Shown here piece after piece: positions 44,458 to 60,447 of a stretch of 64,000 nucleotides of DNA. The notes beneath the pieces were generated by a model. That model did no database searches. It saw only the letters and a program-made list of their open reading frames with translations, and had not been told where the DNA came from. Numbering within the stretch: position 1 is the first letter of the stretch; each line of letters starts with the position of its first letter. The DNA lies in NCBI GenBank assembly GCA_024509875.1, contig JAMPIV010011346.1:502501-566500 (forward strand), written 5' to 3'. Origin of the DNA: Oreohelix idahoensis. Lineage: Eukaryota > Mollusca > Gastropoda > Stylommatophora > Oreohelicidae. The translations under genes and the position numbers were made by a program.

Positions 44458-44960
44458 CGTGCATTGGGAAACATATGGAGAACAAGATAAATCAAGTCCA
44501 ACACGAAAATAAGAATCTTCAACTCAAATGTAAGCCAGTCCTATTGTATGGCTCTGAGACATGGAGAGCAACAAAAAACAACAACCAGAAAGCTACAGAC
44601 TTATAAACGAGTGCTTGTGTAGAATAGAAGGACTGACATGGAATGACAAAGTCACAAATGTGGAACTGATGACAAGAACCAGACAAGTGCCAGTGGAACA
44701 AGACGACGCTGGCGATGGATAGGACACACATTGAGGACACCTGTTGATAACATTACAAGGAGGTCCTTGTTGTGGAATCCACAGGGAAAGAGAGGCCAAA
44801 AGAAACACACGGAGAAGAGAACTGAATACAAAGGTGAAAATGATGAGGGAAACATGGAAAGAACTTGAGCGAATGGCGCGGGATAAGAGGAATTGGCATG
44901 TGTTTGTTGAAGGCCTATGCTTCATTGGGAGCTAAAGGGTATTGATTGATTGATTGTTCA
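44458..44960 (+). pseudogene. LINE family alpha, 3' piece of the interrupted copy
   Basis: Direct continuation of 34210-35263. After the target duplication, ATTGGGAAACATATGGAGAA CAAG is the codon-for-codon successor of GCAAGAGGACTTTCC. Continues with [37 protein letters not shown], then [20 protein letters not shown] and the 3' end to GGGAGCTAAAGGG. A tetranucleotide tail (ATTG)n sits at about 44942-44960. Confidence 0.9.
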
Positions 44961-45179
44961 ATGCGCTTTTAATTTGCATTACGTTGAATTTGCATTAATG
45001 ATATTACCAAAAGTTATACATAAATGACTCCCTACGCAATCATGGAACCTATAGTTTCTGATTTCCTATAGCGCCTTACTATTCGCGCGAATTTCGTCGA
45101 CGTGAGGTCTCTGAAGAACCGATCCTTCGTGTACATCGGGGGGTTGAGTGTACGCGAGTGAAGAAAACCCACTTTTAAT

Positions 45180-45425
45180 TCTTACCATTTTGTTACCGGG
45201 AAGCATCGTCCAATTGGGCTTAGGCAGCGCAGACATCGCTGTCTTGGCCATGTCCGCGGCATGGAAGATGGTCGCATCACTAAGGATATTTTCTACGCAC
45301 AACTGGCCAGATGGCAAAGAAGAGCCGGGCTGAAGTTCAGATGTGTGCAAGAGAGACATGAAGGCATTGGACATAAATCCAGCAAGCTGGGAGAATTACG
45401 CTGACATTCGCACCAAGTACTGATG
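45180..45425 (+). pseudogene. LINE C-terminal fragment, other family
   Basis: Plus strand reads GLRQRRHRCLGHVRGMEDGR, ITKDIFYAQLARWQRRAG, then after a shift VCKRDMKALDINPASWENYA DIRTKY and a stop. RWxGHVxRMxDxRLPKxIFYGEL is the usual motif here. No RT is present. Confidence 0.7.
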
Positions 45426-46094
45426 TTCCCTACAACGCCAGCTCAGATTTGGAGAACATAAGCTTTCACAACAAGCAGACGAGAAAAGAACATCCTGAAA
45501 GAAACACTAGGAAATAAAAAGTTGAGGGCGTCACCTCTGGGGCGCATTCCTATAACCAGTTATAACTGAAGGAGCTACGACTATTTGTTATTGAAATTAT
45601 AAACAAACACGTGCGTATTTATACAGTACATAATTCTCATTCATTAAAGTTTAATTACTTGTTGTCTGAAGCTAATAATAATAATAATAAAATTATGACA
45701 TAGTAAACATTTTCCCATGCAGCATTTGAACCACAGTTCGTATATCCTCGAGGATACCGGTTCACAGCTTTAGAAAATCGGACGATTATAAGCACTTTAG
45801 CTTTTTTCTCGCGCATCCATCGAGGAACACGGAACCTCAACTGCTATTGGCTCCCTGCGGCAAATGCCTCACTCTACTGTAGTAGTAGGGGTGTATGTTG
45901 TAGTTTGATTTGTATACTGAAGCTGACAGTATCACTCACAACCAATCATTAATCGCCACTCTGATCTGACGGAGATTTGTTACTTTTCCTTTCATTTTTT
46001 TGCACACAGAGAAACGTCTTAAAAAATTAATCAGATGTGGTTGTAAACAATCAGTGGTAAGGTTTCTTGACCATTTTTTGTGGCATGGACTACT
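45426..46094. other. no gene seen
   Basis: Includes an AAT microsatellite at about 45675-45690. Otherwise unassigned. Confidence 0.5.
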
Positions 46095-46720
46095 TTGATT
46101 GTCGATGAAGGCTATGGACCCCTTTGACAGTCCGATTAAGGCTTATGATCTCTCTGAGTGTCCGATGAAGACTATGAAACCCTTTGACTGTCCGATGAAT
46201 ACTACGGACCTCTCTGGCTGTCCGATGAAGACTGTGAACCCCTTTTAACTGTCCGATGAAGGCTATGGACCTCACTAACTGTCCGGTGAAGACTACGAAC
46301 CTCTTTGACTGTACGATGAACACTACGGACCTCTCTGGCTGCCCGATGAAGACTGTGAATCCCTTTTAACTGTCCGATGAAGGCTATAGACCTCTTTGAC
46401 TGTCCGATGAAGGCTATAGACCTCACTGACTGTCTGATGAAGGCTATAGACCTCACTGACTGTCCAATGAAGGCTATAGACCTCACTGACTGTCCAATGA
46501 AGGCTATAGACCTCACTGACTGTCCGATGAAGGCTGTAGACCTCACTGACTGTCCGATGAAGGCTATAGACCTCACTGACTGTCCGATGAAGGCTATAGA
46601 CCTCACTGACTGTCCGATGAAGGCTATAGACCTCACTGACTGTCCGATGAAGGCTATAGACCTCACTGACTGTCCGATGAAGGATATGGATCCCTATGAC
46701 TGTCCGATGAAGGCCACTTA
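46095..46720. repeat. 30-bp tandem array (about 20 units)
   Basis: Unit CTATAGACCTCACTGACTGT followed by CCGATGAAGG; the left third (46095-46380) is diverged, the right part nearly perfect. The 30-bp period leaves three frames open (MKAIDLTDCP on plus; RSIAFIGQSV and VYSLHRTVSE on minus). I treat none as genes. Confidence 0.95.
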
Positions 46721-46854
46721 AACTCTTCTTGGTGGGAGTGGGAAATGTACATAAAAGCAAAGTAAAAAAATTAACATTTTAAATATTATTTTATGAACAC
46801 TGATCCCCTAGAGTCCAGTCATGTACCCACATGTGGATCACGTGATCGATGGAA
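46721..46854. other. short spacer
   Basis: AT-rich, no feature seen. Confidence 0.5.
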
Positions 46855-47090
46855 TTGAATATTGTAGATAAACCCCTACAAGATGTGGAATCATATATAT
46901 GTATATATATATATTTGCAAAAATAAAGACAGAGCTGGAATAGTAGATAAGAATATTAAAATATGATACAAAAGGCGAATGGCGCTTTCCCTGTCTTAGG
47001 AAATATATAGACATTACAAGAAACGAAGTTCAAAACAAGAACCAGAATCTTTAACTCAGGTATGAAGTCATTCTTATTGTATGGCTCTTC
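46855..47090 (+). pseudogene. LINE family alpha fragment
   Basis: CTACAAGATGTGGAATCATA, GACAGAGCTGGAATAGTAGA, GGAAATATATAGACATTACA and CCAGAATCTTTAACTCAGGT, then TTATTGTATGGCTCT, match the alpha segment before YGSETW. It is cut off exactly at TATGGCTCTT, where the 20-bp array begins. Confidence 0.78.
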
Positions 47091-47285
47091 AAAGATGCCT
47101 AACGCTTCAAAGATGCCCAGCACTCTTCACAGATGCCCGGCGCTCTTCAAAGATGCCTATCGTTCTTCAAAGATGCACAATGCTCATCAAAGATGCCCAA
47201 CGTTCTTCAAAGATACCCACCGCTCTTCAAAGATGCCCAACGGTCTTAAAGATGTCCAACGCTCTTGAAAGATGCCCAGCATTAG
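47085..47285. repeat. 20-bp tandem array (about 10 units)
   Basis: Unit TCTTCAAAGATGCCCAACGC with variants. It begins within LINE alpha sequence (GGCTCTTCAAAG), so the first unit grew from, or was joined to, the LINE. Confidence 0.93.
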
Positions 47286-47339
47286 AAACAGAGAAAGCAT
47301 ATATGCATGTCACCAATACCATTCCTGGAAAAACTCTAC

Positions 47340-47510
47340 GTATGTGACAGAATGGGGCGACCCCTCTCGATCTTTGTTTCACTACGGCAGTATCAGTTAT
47401 ATTTTTGTACTGATTTTATTGCGTGTTTTCAATTACCGCACTTTCTTTCTTTCTGTTTCTGCTGCGTAGCAGAAATTTTCTTACACTCCTCTCAGTGAAA
47501 GTCGTCATGT
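47340..47510 (+). repeat. dispersed repeat T, copy 2
   Basis: Shares TTTTTGTACTGATTTTA and TTACACTCCTCTCAG with the minus-strand copy at 31376-31550. Family unidentified. Confidence 0.65.
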
Positions 47511-48339
47511 CTGTGTGTTTACATATCTATTCCTGCTGATAGAGTAGACGGTGATGCAAGCCTGACCGACAGTAATTCTATTGTACTACAAGGGTGCTAC
47601 TGTTTTCGCACGTAAATGGCTAAGCGAGTTTACTTAGCGCTGATATGGCTCGAGTGACCGATTAATTATTGTCGTGATAAGACACAGCACAGATGGTGAA
47701 ACAGGAGTTTGTGTGCACAATTATGTTATTTGCAATTTTACAAATTTAACTTCGATTTAATCATTATAAATGTACTGCATGCCCTTCTCAGTCAATTTAC
47801 TGAATGCACTCTAAATAGGGCTATACCAGAATAATAAGAATTCCGCAGAGTAAATCAGAGGTGGGAGCTTAACAAGCTAAAATTAATCATTGCTTAATTA
47901 TTCACAAAAGTTGTCGGCAGATTCTAGAATTAACGTGCTCAGCCAAAGCAGCATTATTTTCGCTTATCTGAATATCTTGTTGTCGTACGGAATGTTAAAT
48001 GGTTTATTGAGCCCAGTCTAAGTAAAGAGTAAAGGTTGACAGATACACGAGAATGTAAAGAAAATAGATTTCACAGGTGGTAGGTTGAGGGAAAGATATG
48101 TCTCTGGAGTGAGTAGGTTACTCTCATCCAGCCTATCGGTACAACTATGCTTTATTATAGGTTAGTCTTTGCCTCCATGTCTAATGAAAGAACAGGATAC
48201 TCTACAAACACTCAACAATATGTGACAACAATGACACACAAACGTGAAAAACTAAGGATAAATGGGTATGGGTCTGACCAATACACAAAGTTAAGTTTCT
48301 TTGTAGTTTTTTCCTCTCTTTTCTTTGATCCATAACCGT
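47511..48339. other. no gene seen
   Basis: Longest ORF is 62 codons without motif. Nothing recognised. Confidence 0.5.
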
Positions 48340-49210
48340 CAACCGTCAAAGAAGTCAGCGGCCATCACGCCTGGTGGCGTTTTGTAGCGCAGCAACAAAT
48401 TGATTCCACTTAGCTCGGTCTGCGGCCATCCTTCGTACAGTGCCCCAACTCTGGTTCATTCGTTGCAACTCAGCTTCCACAGTTCTCCGACAAGTTGTTT
48501 TTGGCCAGCCTCTCTTTCGCTTTCCCTCGGGGGTCCATAGCATAGCTGTTCTTGTGATGGTATCAGGGTCCCTTCTGAGAACGTGGCCAACCCAACTCCA
48601 GCGTCTGCCCGCTATGATGGTGTGCATGTCCTCCTGGTTACTCCGAATAAGTAGTTCTTGGTTGCTGATGGTGTTTGGCCAAAAGATTCGGAGAATTTTT
48701 CTTAGGCAGATTGTGTGGAAGGAGGACAGTTTCGACATCTCCTTCTCTGTTACTCTCCAACATTCCGCACCATAGAGAAAGTACACAGCTCTCATACAGT
48801 CTTAATTTGGTGTTTGTGCTGTACTGGGAAGACTTCCAAATGTTGTTGAGAATACCAAAGGCTGTTCTCGCTTTATTCATTCTGTTATTAATGTCCTTGC
48901 TTGTTCCGCAGTAAGGTGTTTCTATGCATCCTAGGTAAGTAAATGTGTCTGTCTGTTCTAACTTCTGGTTCCTTACTGTTATTGGCTCATGATTGCCCAC
49001 ATTTAGTATCATGACCTCTGTCTTCTTCAGATTTATGTCAGGCCTACCTGCTGGCCATACTTATTCAGTCTATCGGTTTTGTCTTGAATGTGTGGGTGTG
49101 AATGCGCGAGTAGAGCAATGTCATCTGCATATTCCAGATCTTCCAGTGTAGAAAACGTTGTCCATTTAACTCCTCTTGGACTGCCATCTGTTGTCTAGCG
49201 CATCACCCAA
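48340..49210 (-). pseudogene. LINE family delta, RT palm to 3' end
   Basis: Minus strand from about 49200: STLEDLEYADDIALLAHSHP (YADD catalytic box), then a frameshift near 49030, KKTEVMILNVGNHEP and QKLEQTDTFTYLGCIETPYC (from 49012), KARTAFGILNNIWKSSQYS, then a shift near 48790 to YGAECWRVTEKEMSKLSSFH, EDMHTIIAGRRWSWVGHVLR, RDPDTITRTAMLWTPEGKRK, RGWPKTTCRRTVEAELQRMN, QSWGTVRRMAADRAKWNQFV AALQN. Ends at 48355. 5' truncated: fingers and endonuclease are missing. The same 3' end recurs at 12233 and 62602. Confidence 0.9.
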
Positions 49211-50585
<1,375 letters not shown>

Positions 50586-50587
50586 CC

Positions 50588-53143
<2,556 letters not shown>

Positions 53144-53206
<63 letters not shown>
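53144..53206. repeat. TA microsatellite
   Basis: About 62 bp of alternating TA. Confidence 0.97.
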
Positions 53207-53211
<5 letters not shown>

Positions 53212-53214
53212 CCA

Positions 53215-53574
53215 CTTGAATACGACTGTCAGGAGTCGGGGAACAATAATAATGTTACATGTACACACCACTGTGGGCTGGTAAAAATGGAAATCTGGAT
53301 TTTGTAAGTCCAGAATTTATATTTATTGTCATCCAATATCATCGACGAATACGCTTATAAATGAAATGGATAAAGAACCAGAAAAAGTAAAAGTAAAAGA
53401 CCGCTGGTCGCCCTTGAGATCAGGTCAGAAAATCCAAAATGAAATTCTCCACGAATCACGATTTTTAAACATTAATCCACAGGAAATTGGCTTGACTGCG
53501 AGCTAGACTTTCTTCTCAAATTCTGACTTACGACTGATCGCGGGGTTAAGAAAATAGCAGTATATATATATATA
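53215..53574 (+). repeat. dispersed repeat R, copy 2, left part
   Basis: 53425-53574 matches the start of copy 1 (24831 onward) up to AGCAGTATA. A candidate LTR-type start, TGTCAGGAGTCGGGG, is at 53228. The right part continues at 55823. Confidence 0.72.
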
Positions 53575-55586
53575 TGATAAGAGGTTTTGATGTTAATAAA
53601 ATCTAAGGTTAACCAGGTGAGGTCAAGCTATGTAAGTTCCCTGAGTAATAATGATGATGATGAAGTTCTCAGGGTTCTTATCCGCTACCTGTTCTGATCT
53701 CACCCAGGGAACAGTATTCTCTTTTGTGTTATGTGGCTACGTGTCTAGGGTAATGTATTTATTATGAGGAATGAATAATTTCAAACAGAACTTTAACTCA
53801 ATAAAATCAAGTAAGTAAGACTGTGTGTACGTTTTGATATATACATGGATATATATACAATTTTTAATCTTCCTGTACCTCAATCTTTTGGGACAGGAAT
53901 TGCCAAATCAAGAAAATTTTTATTTACAGAATATAAATGAATAAGGTGGAAACTTTGTCCATCACTTGTAACAAAAGGAAAGGTCACTGTAATGGATACC
54001 CCACAGTCTGATTTCAATGCTTGTTATTAACACTAGTCAGTTATTTGAGAGTGTGTTCTTTACATCACTCCCCAGGAAATTCTTTTTATTGTTGTAGATG
54101 GAATTGCGATGAACTATCATGTGCCCGTACTAAGGGACTTATCTCGTCAGCCTGTCTGATGCTTTTGGCTCCAGAATCTACCAGATCGATCAAATAGTGT
54201 TGCCTCCTGGATGAAGATACAGCATGTAGCTTCCAGGTATATTGTAAGCATTCACTGCCCACAGGTTCTGCCTTCTCCAGGTTTACTGCAACAACTTTGT
54301 AACTGGTAATACCACCCTGGAACGAGAAGGAAAAGTTCCTCCCCTATAGAGCTTGTTTATAACAATTCCACAAGTAATCGATAATAATCTTACCTGGGGT
54401 CAGCCATGTGTGCTGACCATTTGCACCAGACCCTATGTTTCCTTGACTACACTCAGTCCTGTGTTTTCATTCTTTTCTCCATATGGCATCAAAGCCACTG
54501 TTCCTTAAGCATTGATTGTCTTCCATAGAATCAGCAGGGGTGTACAAATATATCTTGTGACCTGTTAATTTCTTCCTTCAAACATTCTATGCATGGTTTC
54601 ACATGTTCTTTGAACACCGTGTCACTCCAGAAGCCACTCTCAATTTATTTTCTCCTGGACTTACAGTCACAAAATTTTATGGCAAATCTACAAACACATT
54701 TATTTTTCACTTCCCAATTTGTCTGCTTCTAGACACATTCCTACTTAGGTCGTGGTAACCTCTCCCAATTGGCAGTATCGAAATAAAATATGGCGGCACA
54801 GACAGCCTGTGGCCTACATGTCAATATATTACAAATAAACTTATTTGTTTTACCTCAAGTAAAGAATAATAACACATGCACAAGCTTGACTAGCAGTAAA
54901 TAGGTTTTCAGACTGCTTTATCGTCCAGACGGCAAAAGCTTGGTCACAAGGCTTTCCCGCTGATCTCAACTTGGCAGTGCTTGTTAGTTTTTTTCAAATG
55001 GCGGTTCAAACTACAATGGCCTCATGTTTCAAGTAGTTGTAAATTTTATTACCCTACCCCTAACCAATCAGAAGTCGAGTAACATTTTTTTTACTATTTT
55101 TGGATTATAACTGGAGCGATTCTAAGTGTGTTTGTTCGTCTGATTACATTTGCGTATTTTATATCTCCGTTATTTATGGACCGATTTCAAATATCAAAGG
55201 TGATAATTAAATGGCCAACTTACCTCTATCGTTCTGTCTAATCTTCCGTTGGTTATTCCTTAACAGTTTCATCTGGGTAATTTTTTTGTAATTAATTGTA
55301 TGTCTACCATGATCTAAAATATCAGTAAATTAAATTTTTCTAAGTCAAGATAATTTTATTAAGTGGGAATCTTTAGGTTAATATATTAATCAATATTAGC
55401 GCCATAATTCAAGATATCCCTTTCATTCTAATTCCCTTTAGTTATTGAGAAATAAATTAGTTAATTTTGGTCAAAAACACAGAATCGGCATTTTTGCCAC
55501 TACAACCAAATTTTTCCCTTGACTCTACAAAAACGAGGTACCAATTTGATTGGTTGTTAATTTTTCTACGTCCTTCGATAAATATT

Positions 55587-55656
<70 letters not shown>

Positions 55657-55822
55657 GGCGTAGTAACTTTTAACCTATGGTAGTAGAAAAATTCAAATTC
55701 TCTAGTTAAATTTTTAGCTGTAAATGGACTTTGCCCCTCAGACAAATTTCAAATATTGTAGTTATTTATAGATTTAAAATACAATAGTTTGTTTATGAGC
55801 GGGGAATTTGAGCGTGGTGTCA
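53575..55822 (+). mobile_element. probable solo LTR Q (2.25 kb) inside repeat R
   Basis: Splits repeat R between AGCAGTATATATATA and TATATATATCATTAG. Begins TGATAAGAGG and ends GCGTGGTGTCA (TG...CA). Its first 550 bp recur at 20286-20830. No gag-pol motif inside. A TG microsatellite occupies about 55585-55652. The TA-rich target masks the duplication. Confidence 0.68.
55585..55652. repeat. TG microsatellite
   Basis: About 68 bp of alternating TG. Confidence 0.97.
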
Positions 55823-56368
55823 TATATATATATATCATTAGATTTCTCTGATCTTTAATGGTGTTAATTTCGCGCTCCGGTGTGAGACCAAAATTCAGAA
55901 GCTATAGCTCAAGATGAAAGGCTTACGATTCAGACTACCAAGAGTCTCTCGTCTGAAGTTGTTGACCAACATCAAAGACTTTAGTTCTGCTAGAGGATTC
56001 CTCTTCAGAATGCCCGCGTCTCGAGATCAAAGAGCACAGGGGAGTTCTATACTTTCCCTGAGTAAAACAACAAAGGGCTTGTGCCGTCTTTCTCACGTGT
56101 TGTCTGTCTGTCAGGTATTATGATTGACAGATGAGCTCGCGTGAGTAGAACGAAGTAAACAAAGCCTGATTTGCTTCCTGTTATGACTGACAGGTCACGA
56201 AGGTTAGTAAACATTGCGTTAGCTCGTGTTTACAGAAAAGAGGGCGGGACAAAAGTTGAGCAACAGAAGTCAGTATAATGCTTGTTTTTAGCTAGCAAAT
56301 TAGAGAGCAGCTATAAGGTTACGATAAGCTGTCAGATTACTGTAAGTTCTGTTTCATTACACGTCACA
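55823..56368 (+). repeat. dispersed repeat R, copy 2, right part
   Basis: CATTAGATTTCTCTGATC to CATTACACGTCACA, aligned with 24975-25521 of copy 1, with frequent substitutions. Confidence 0.8.
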
Positions 56369-56394
56369 CTTGTGAAGACCCCCTTGAGTTAGAA

Positions 56395-56540
56395 GTGTCA
56401 TTACCTTTCTATTTATAAATCTGCCAAGAGTAATCTTGAGCGAAGGTAGACACCTTTGAGGCTTATATTAGATACTCTTGAGTTTTGGCCACTGTTGGAC
56501 CACTTCTGCAAAGCAGGGGAGTCAATACCGTCACAAAGTA
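56395..56540 (-). repeat. dispersed repeat S, copy
   Basis: Matches 10495-10640; the right edge ATACCGTCACA is the reverse of the TGTGACGGTAT start seen at 20212. Confidence 0.68.
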
Positions 56541-56599
56541 TGTACAAATAGACTCAAGCTTATCACTGCTTTCCTTAAAAAATATTCAAGTAGACATCT

Positions 56600-56858
56600 G
56601 AAAGTGAACTAAGAAGAAGTATGTCTCTGAAATATGGACAAGAACAAAAAACGCAAAGAGAAGTTACAGACATTCATAAATGGGTACGTAAATAGAAATA
56701 TTGGAATAGTATGAGAAGATACCTAAGGGGGAACTTATGGAAAGATCTAGAAAAACGCCAGTAAAACAAGCGATGAAGAGAAGATGTTGTCGCAGGATAG
56801 GACACACATGAAGAAAACCAGTTTATAGTATTGCAAGGCAATCCCAGTTCTGGAATAC
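56600..56858 (+). pseudogene. LINE family alpha, left piece of an interrupted copy
   Basis: AAGAGAAGTTACAGACATTC, GGAATAGTATGAGAAGATAC, GAACTTATGGAAAGATCTAG, AACAAGCGATGAAGAGAAGA and ATAGTATTGCAAGGCAATCC correspond to the alpha C-terminal region. Continues at 57607. Confidence 0.78.
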
Positions 56859-57606
56859 TGTTACATGTGGTTATCTTCTTGTAGTTAGGTATGGGTGAGA
56901 ATATAAAGTAACAAACATACATGCATCATACTGATGTACACGAATGGAGACTGGTATGGTCGTTACAGGACATCACTGGCCGAAGAACACAAGTCGTTGG
57001 TTAGAGGGTCCACAAATCATCTTCAACGTTTAATCTTCTTCAGGAACAACATCATCATGGTCAAGGCATATATATTAGACATACATTGTAGTTAATCTTC
57101 AATCTGTCTCGTCTAAATCATTAAGTTCTGGCCGCTGTACTAGAGGTGCATACCACCCAAGTAATGTGGACCAGACGACGTGAATGGAAAAGTACTGGAA
57201 TTATTTCTTCAGTAATATATGGAACTTCTTAATAAGTTCTGAATCATCTTCGATAATATAGTGGCGGCCTTCGAATTTAAATATGCCACTTAGATGTCTT
57301 CCTCCGCAATACTTGGAGCTTGAATAAAACACGTCTTACCATGAAGACTAGAAGTAACGAAAGGCCAAGAATATTAGCCGTCAGTATAAATTAGTGCAAA
57401 ACGCGTTACATCATTAACAACTGGTGACGTATTAAATATACAGCGTTCAATATAAGTTAAAACCCGTGCAAAAACATGAGATACCACAGAGAGACATATT
57501 ACCGCAAAATAAATGGTAATAGCCTATGTGTGACCACAATACAAAACACATTAATATTCCTTCTTTAACAAATACCAAGGTTAAGAACAAAACTGAGGGA
57601 GATCCA
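56859..57606. mobile_element. probable solo LTR (0.75 kb) inside LINE alpha
   Basis: TGTTACATGTGGTTATC to GGGAGATCCA, flanked by GAATAC (56853-56858) and GAATAA (57607-57612). Removing it rejoins alpha sequence (TTCTGGAATAC to CACACGGAGAAG). No coding sequence. Termini and near-identical 5-6-bp repeats fit an LTR; a second copy is not present here to confirm it. Confidence 0.55.
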
Positions 57607-57765
57607 GAATAATGAAACCCGCACACACACGGAGAAGATAACTGGAGACAGACATGAAAGGGATAGAGAATACATGGAGATACCTTGAAGGGATGGCGCT
57701 GGACATGAAAGCTTGGCATGAACTTGTTGAGGACCAGGTTTCCTCAAGGTTTTGATTGATTGAAT
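57607..57765 (+). pseudogene. LINE family alpha, right piece
   Basis: ACACACGGAGAAGATAACTG, GAGACAGACATGAAAGGGAT, GGATGGCGCTGGACATGAAA and GCATGAACTTGTTGAGGACC are the alpha 3' end, followed by a short GATT tail at about 57750. Confidence 0.82.
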
Positions 57766-58088
57766 ATGAATGCACACGTCTTACTCAGCCCATGCTTTTG
57801 TTAAGAAAAAAATAATCAATACAAATGAATAGATTCAATAGAGTTATAATCACAGGCTAGAATAACAACAAATAAGTAGCTGGATACTTTCAATTATTCG
57901 GTATGCAGTATCGAATACACAACGGAGAAGGATGTTGCAAGTAAGGACACAACAACAATCGAATACACTCTCCGAAATAACAGACACGATATATTTTAAT
58001 TATGACTCATATCCTATTAACAAAACAGAACAAACACTTGGAAATCCACATGGGACAGCAATAATGACTCGAAATATTGGAATGCACC
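57766..58088. other. no gene seen
   Basis: AT-rich spacer with no motif. Confidence 0.5.
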
Positions 58089-58200
58089 AAATACACTAGA
58101 ACGAACGAACGAACGAATGAATGAACGAAATCTTTATTTCATCAGGGTAAAGAAATAGGCATAATTGCCTTTTTACATTTCTGCCCTGCAATACAATTCT
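58089..58200 (-). repeat. probable LINE 3' terminus
   Basis: Minus strand ends ..CCTGATGAAATAAAGATTTC followed by (GTTC/ATTC)n repeats, the usual form of a LINE polyadenylation region (AATAAA) plus short tandem tail. Coding sequence was not found upstream. Confidence 0.45.
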
Positions 58201-58343
58201 CAATGTTTTTACAAACTAAAATTAAAATATTAATATCTTCAATCATAATTAATCAATATCCTCATCACATTCGGTAATTGAGCACTCACAACTACATTTA
58301 CTCAGTCATTCACGTACACAGAGAAGAGAGGATGTTAGAGAGA

Positions 58344-58893
<550 letters not shown>

Positions 58894-58895
58894 TA

Positions 58896-59812
58896 CGAGG
58901 GGCGGTCGAAAAGTTTTGCACTTTACTAAGAAAGCGTTAAGACAGGCGGGATTGCTGTGTATCATTGTAAAGACACACTATTGGTTTACATTTCCCGCGT
59001 GTACATGGCGCGCGCGGGGTGCCGTGTGAAAGAGAAATTGGCGGGAAACTGGTTCAGTTGTGTATGAAGCGGTGTCATGGACAAAAGGAGCATCAAGCAG
59101 AAACATCCGCACAGATGTTGGACATTTGCAATGCTGACGAAGATGATTTTTTTCGTAGACTGGTTACTGTGGACGAATGTTGGGTGCATTTCTATGACCC
59201 CGAGACTAAAAACCAGAGCAAACAATGGAAACATTCGTGTTCGCCACCACCAAAGAAGGCAAAGACGGTACCCTCTGCGGGAAAGGTCATCAATCTTTTG
59301 GGACTGCCGCGGGGTAATACTCACCGACTACCTTCCTCGTGGCCGTACTATCAACTCCACGTACTACCAAAGCCTTCTCCAGAAGTTACGAGAAGAAATG
59401 AAGCGCAAAAGACGCGGGATGCTGTCCAGAGGCGTTCGTCTGCTTCAGGACAATGCGCCAGCTCATGGCTCCATCGTCCTTGTCCAGCAGTGCGGGTATG
59501 AAATCATGCCCCATCCAGCATTCTCACAGGACTTGGCACCGAGTGACTTCTTCCTGTTTCCAAACATGAAGAATCCGCTTCGTGGACGTCGTTTTTCTAA
59601 TGACCAGGACTTGATTACTGAACTGGAGACGTGGTTCCGGGCCCAGACGGGGGTGTTCTACAATCAGGGCATCAGAAAGGTGAAGAAGAGATGGGAGAAG
59701 TGCATTGCCTTGAGGGGTGAATACATAGAGAAGGACTAAAGTTCACACCAATTTCCAGGTACGTGCCTTGACTCCTTCATACTAAAGTGCAAAACTTTTC
59801 GACCGCCCCTCG
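58896..59812 (+). mobile_element. mariner element, internally deleted
   Basis: Perfect 30-bp inverted repeats at 58896-58925 and 59783-59812 (left begins CGAGGGGCGGTCGAAAAGTT), with TA on both sides (58894-58895 and 59813-59814). At 917 bp it is shorter than the usual 1.3 kb; the N-terminal part of the transposase is missing. It sits inside a TA/GA microsatellite, a target rich in TA. Confidence 0.96.
59019..59739 (+). pseudogene. mariner transposase, truncated and frameshifted
   Basis: From 59019: EIGGKLVQLCMKRCHGQKEH, then RRLVTVDECWVHFYDPETKN and QSKQWKH (first catalytic Asp in TVDE); after a frameshift near 59290: VFWDCRGVILTDYLPRGRTI, STYYQSLLQKLREEMKRKRR, VRLLQDNAPAHGSIVLVQQC (second Asp) and HPAFSQDLAPSDFFLFPNMK (third Asp), through GIRKVKKRWEKCIALRGEYI to a stop at 59739. 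The N-terminal helix-turn-helix half is absent. The spacing between second and third Asp is 31 residues, not the 34 of classical mariners, by a 3-residue shortening after DNAPAH. Confidence 0.92.
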
Positions 59813-60056
<244 letters not shown>

Positions 60057-60193
60057 GCAATAAAGCTACTTCATATTTAAAGTTCAAATTAAAATAGAAA
60101 ATATAACATTATTTTAAAGAGGAGAAAAGAAAAAGCACTTTGGAATTGGGTTGAAAAAAACATATGTAAAGGTAGTCGTACAGGAGATAGTAC

Positions 60194-60420
60194 AGTAGGG
60201 GAGTGAAGTGTTAGAGACTTCACCATACGAGGTCCAGCTTCTTTTATAATGTTGAGTAAGCAGTTTCCTTCCTGGCTGCCTTTGCCTTACCTAACTGTAG
60301 AGCAGATGCAGGAATCTATTGACAGCTGGGTAGAATGGAGCGTAACGCTACCATGTTTCGATCCATGTAACTGTGCCGCGAAAGTAAAGCACTGTAGCCG
60401 CTGAGCCAGCCCGAAGATCA
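60194..60420 (-). mobile_element. SINE-A copy
   Basis: AGGGGAGTGAAGTGTTAGAG to the degenerate head end CCGAAGATCA. The B box is decayed. Confidence 0.83.
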
Positions 60421-60447
60421 TTTTAGAATAAATAAATATTCCACACA

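Noticed and set aside
46202..46760. ORFs with 10-residue repeats (MKAIDLTDCP, RSIAFIGQSV)
   Set aside because: Produced by the 30-bp array; three frames are open at the same place.
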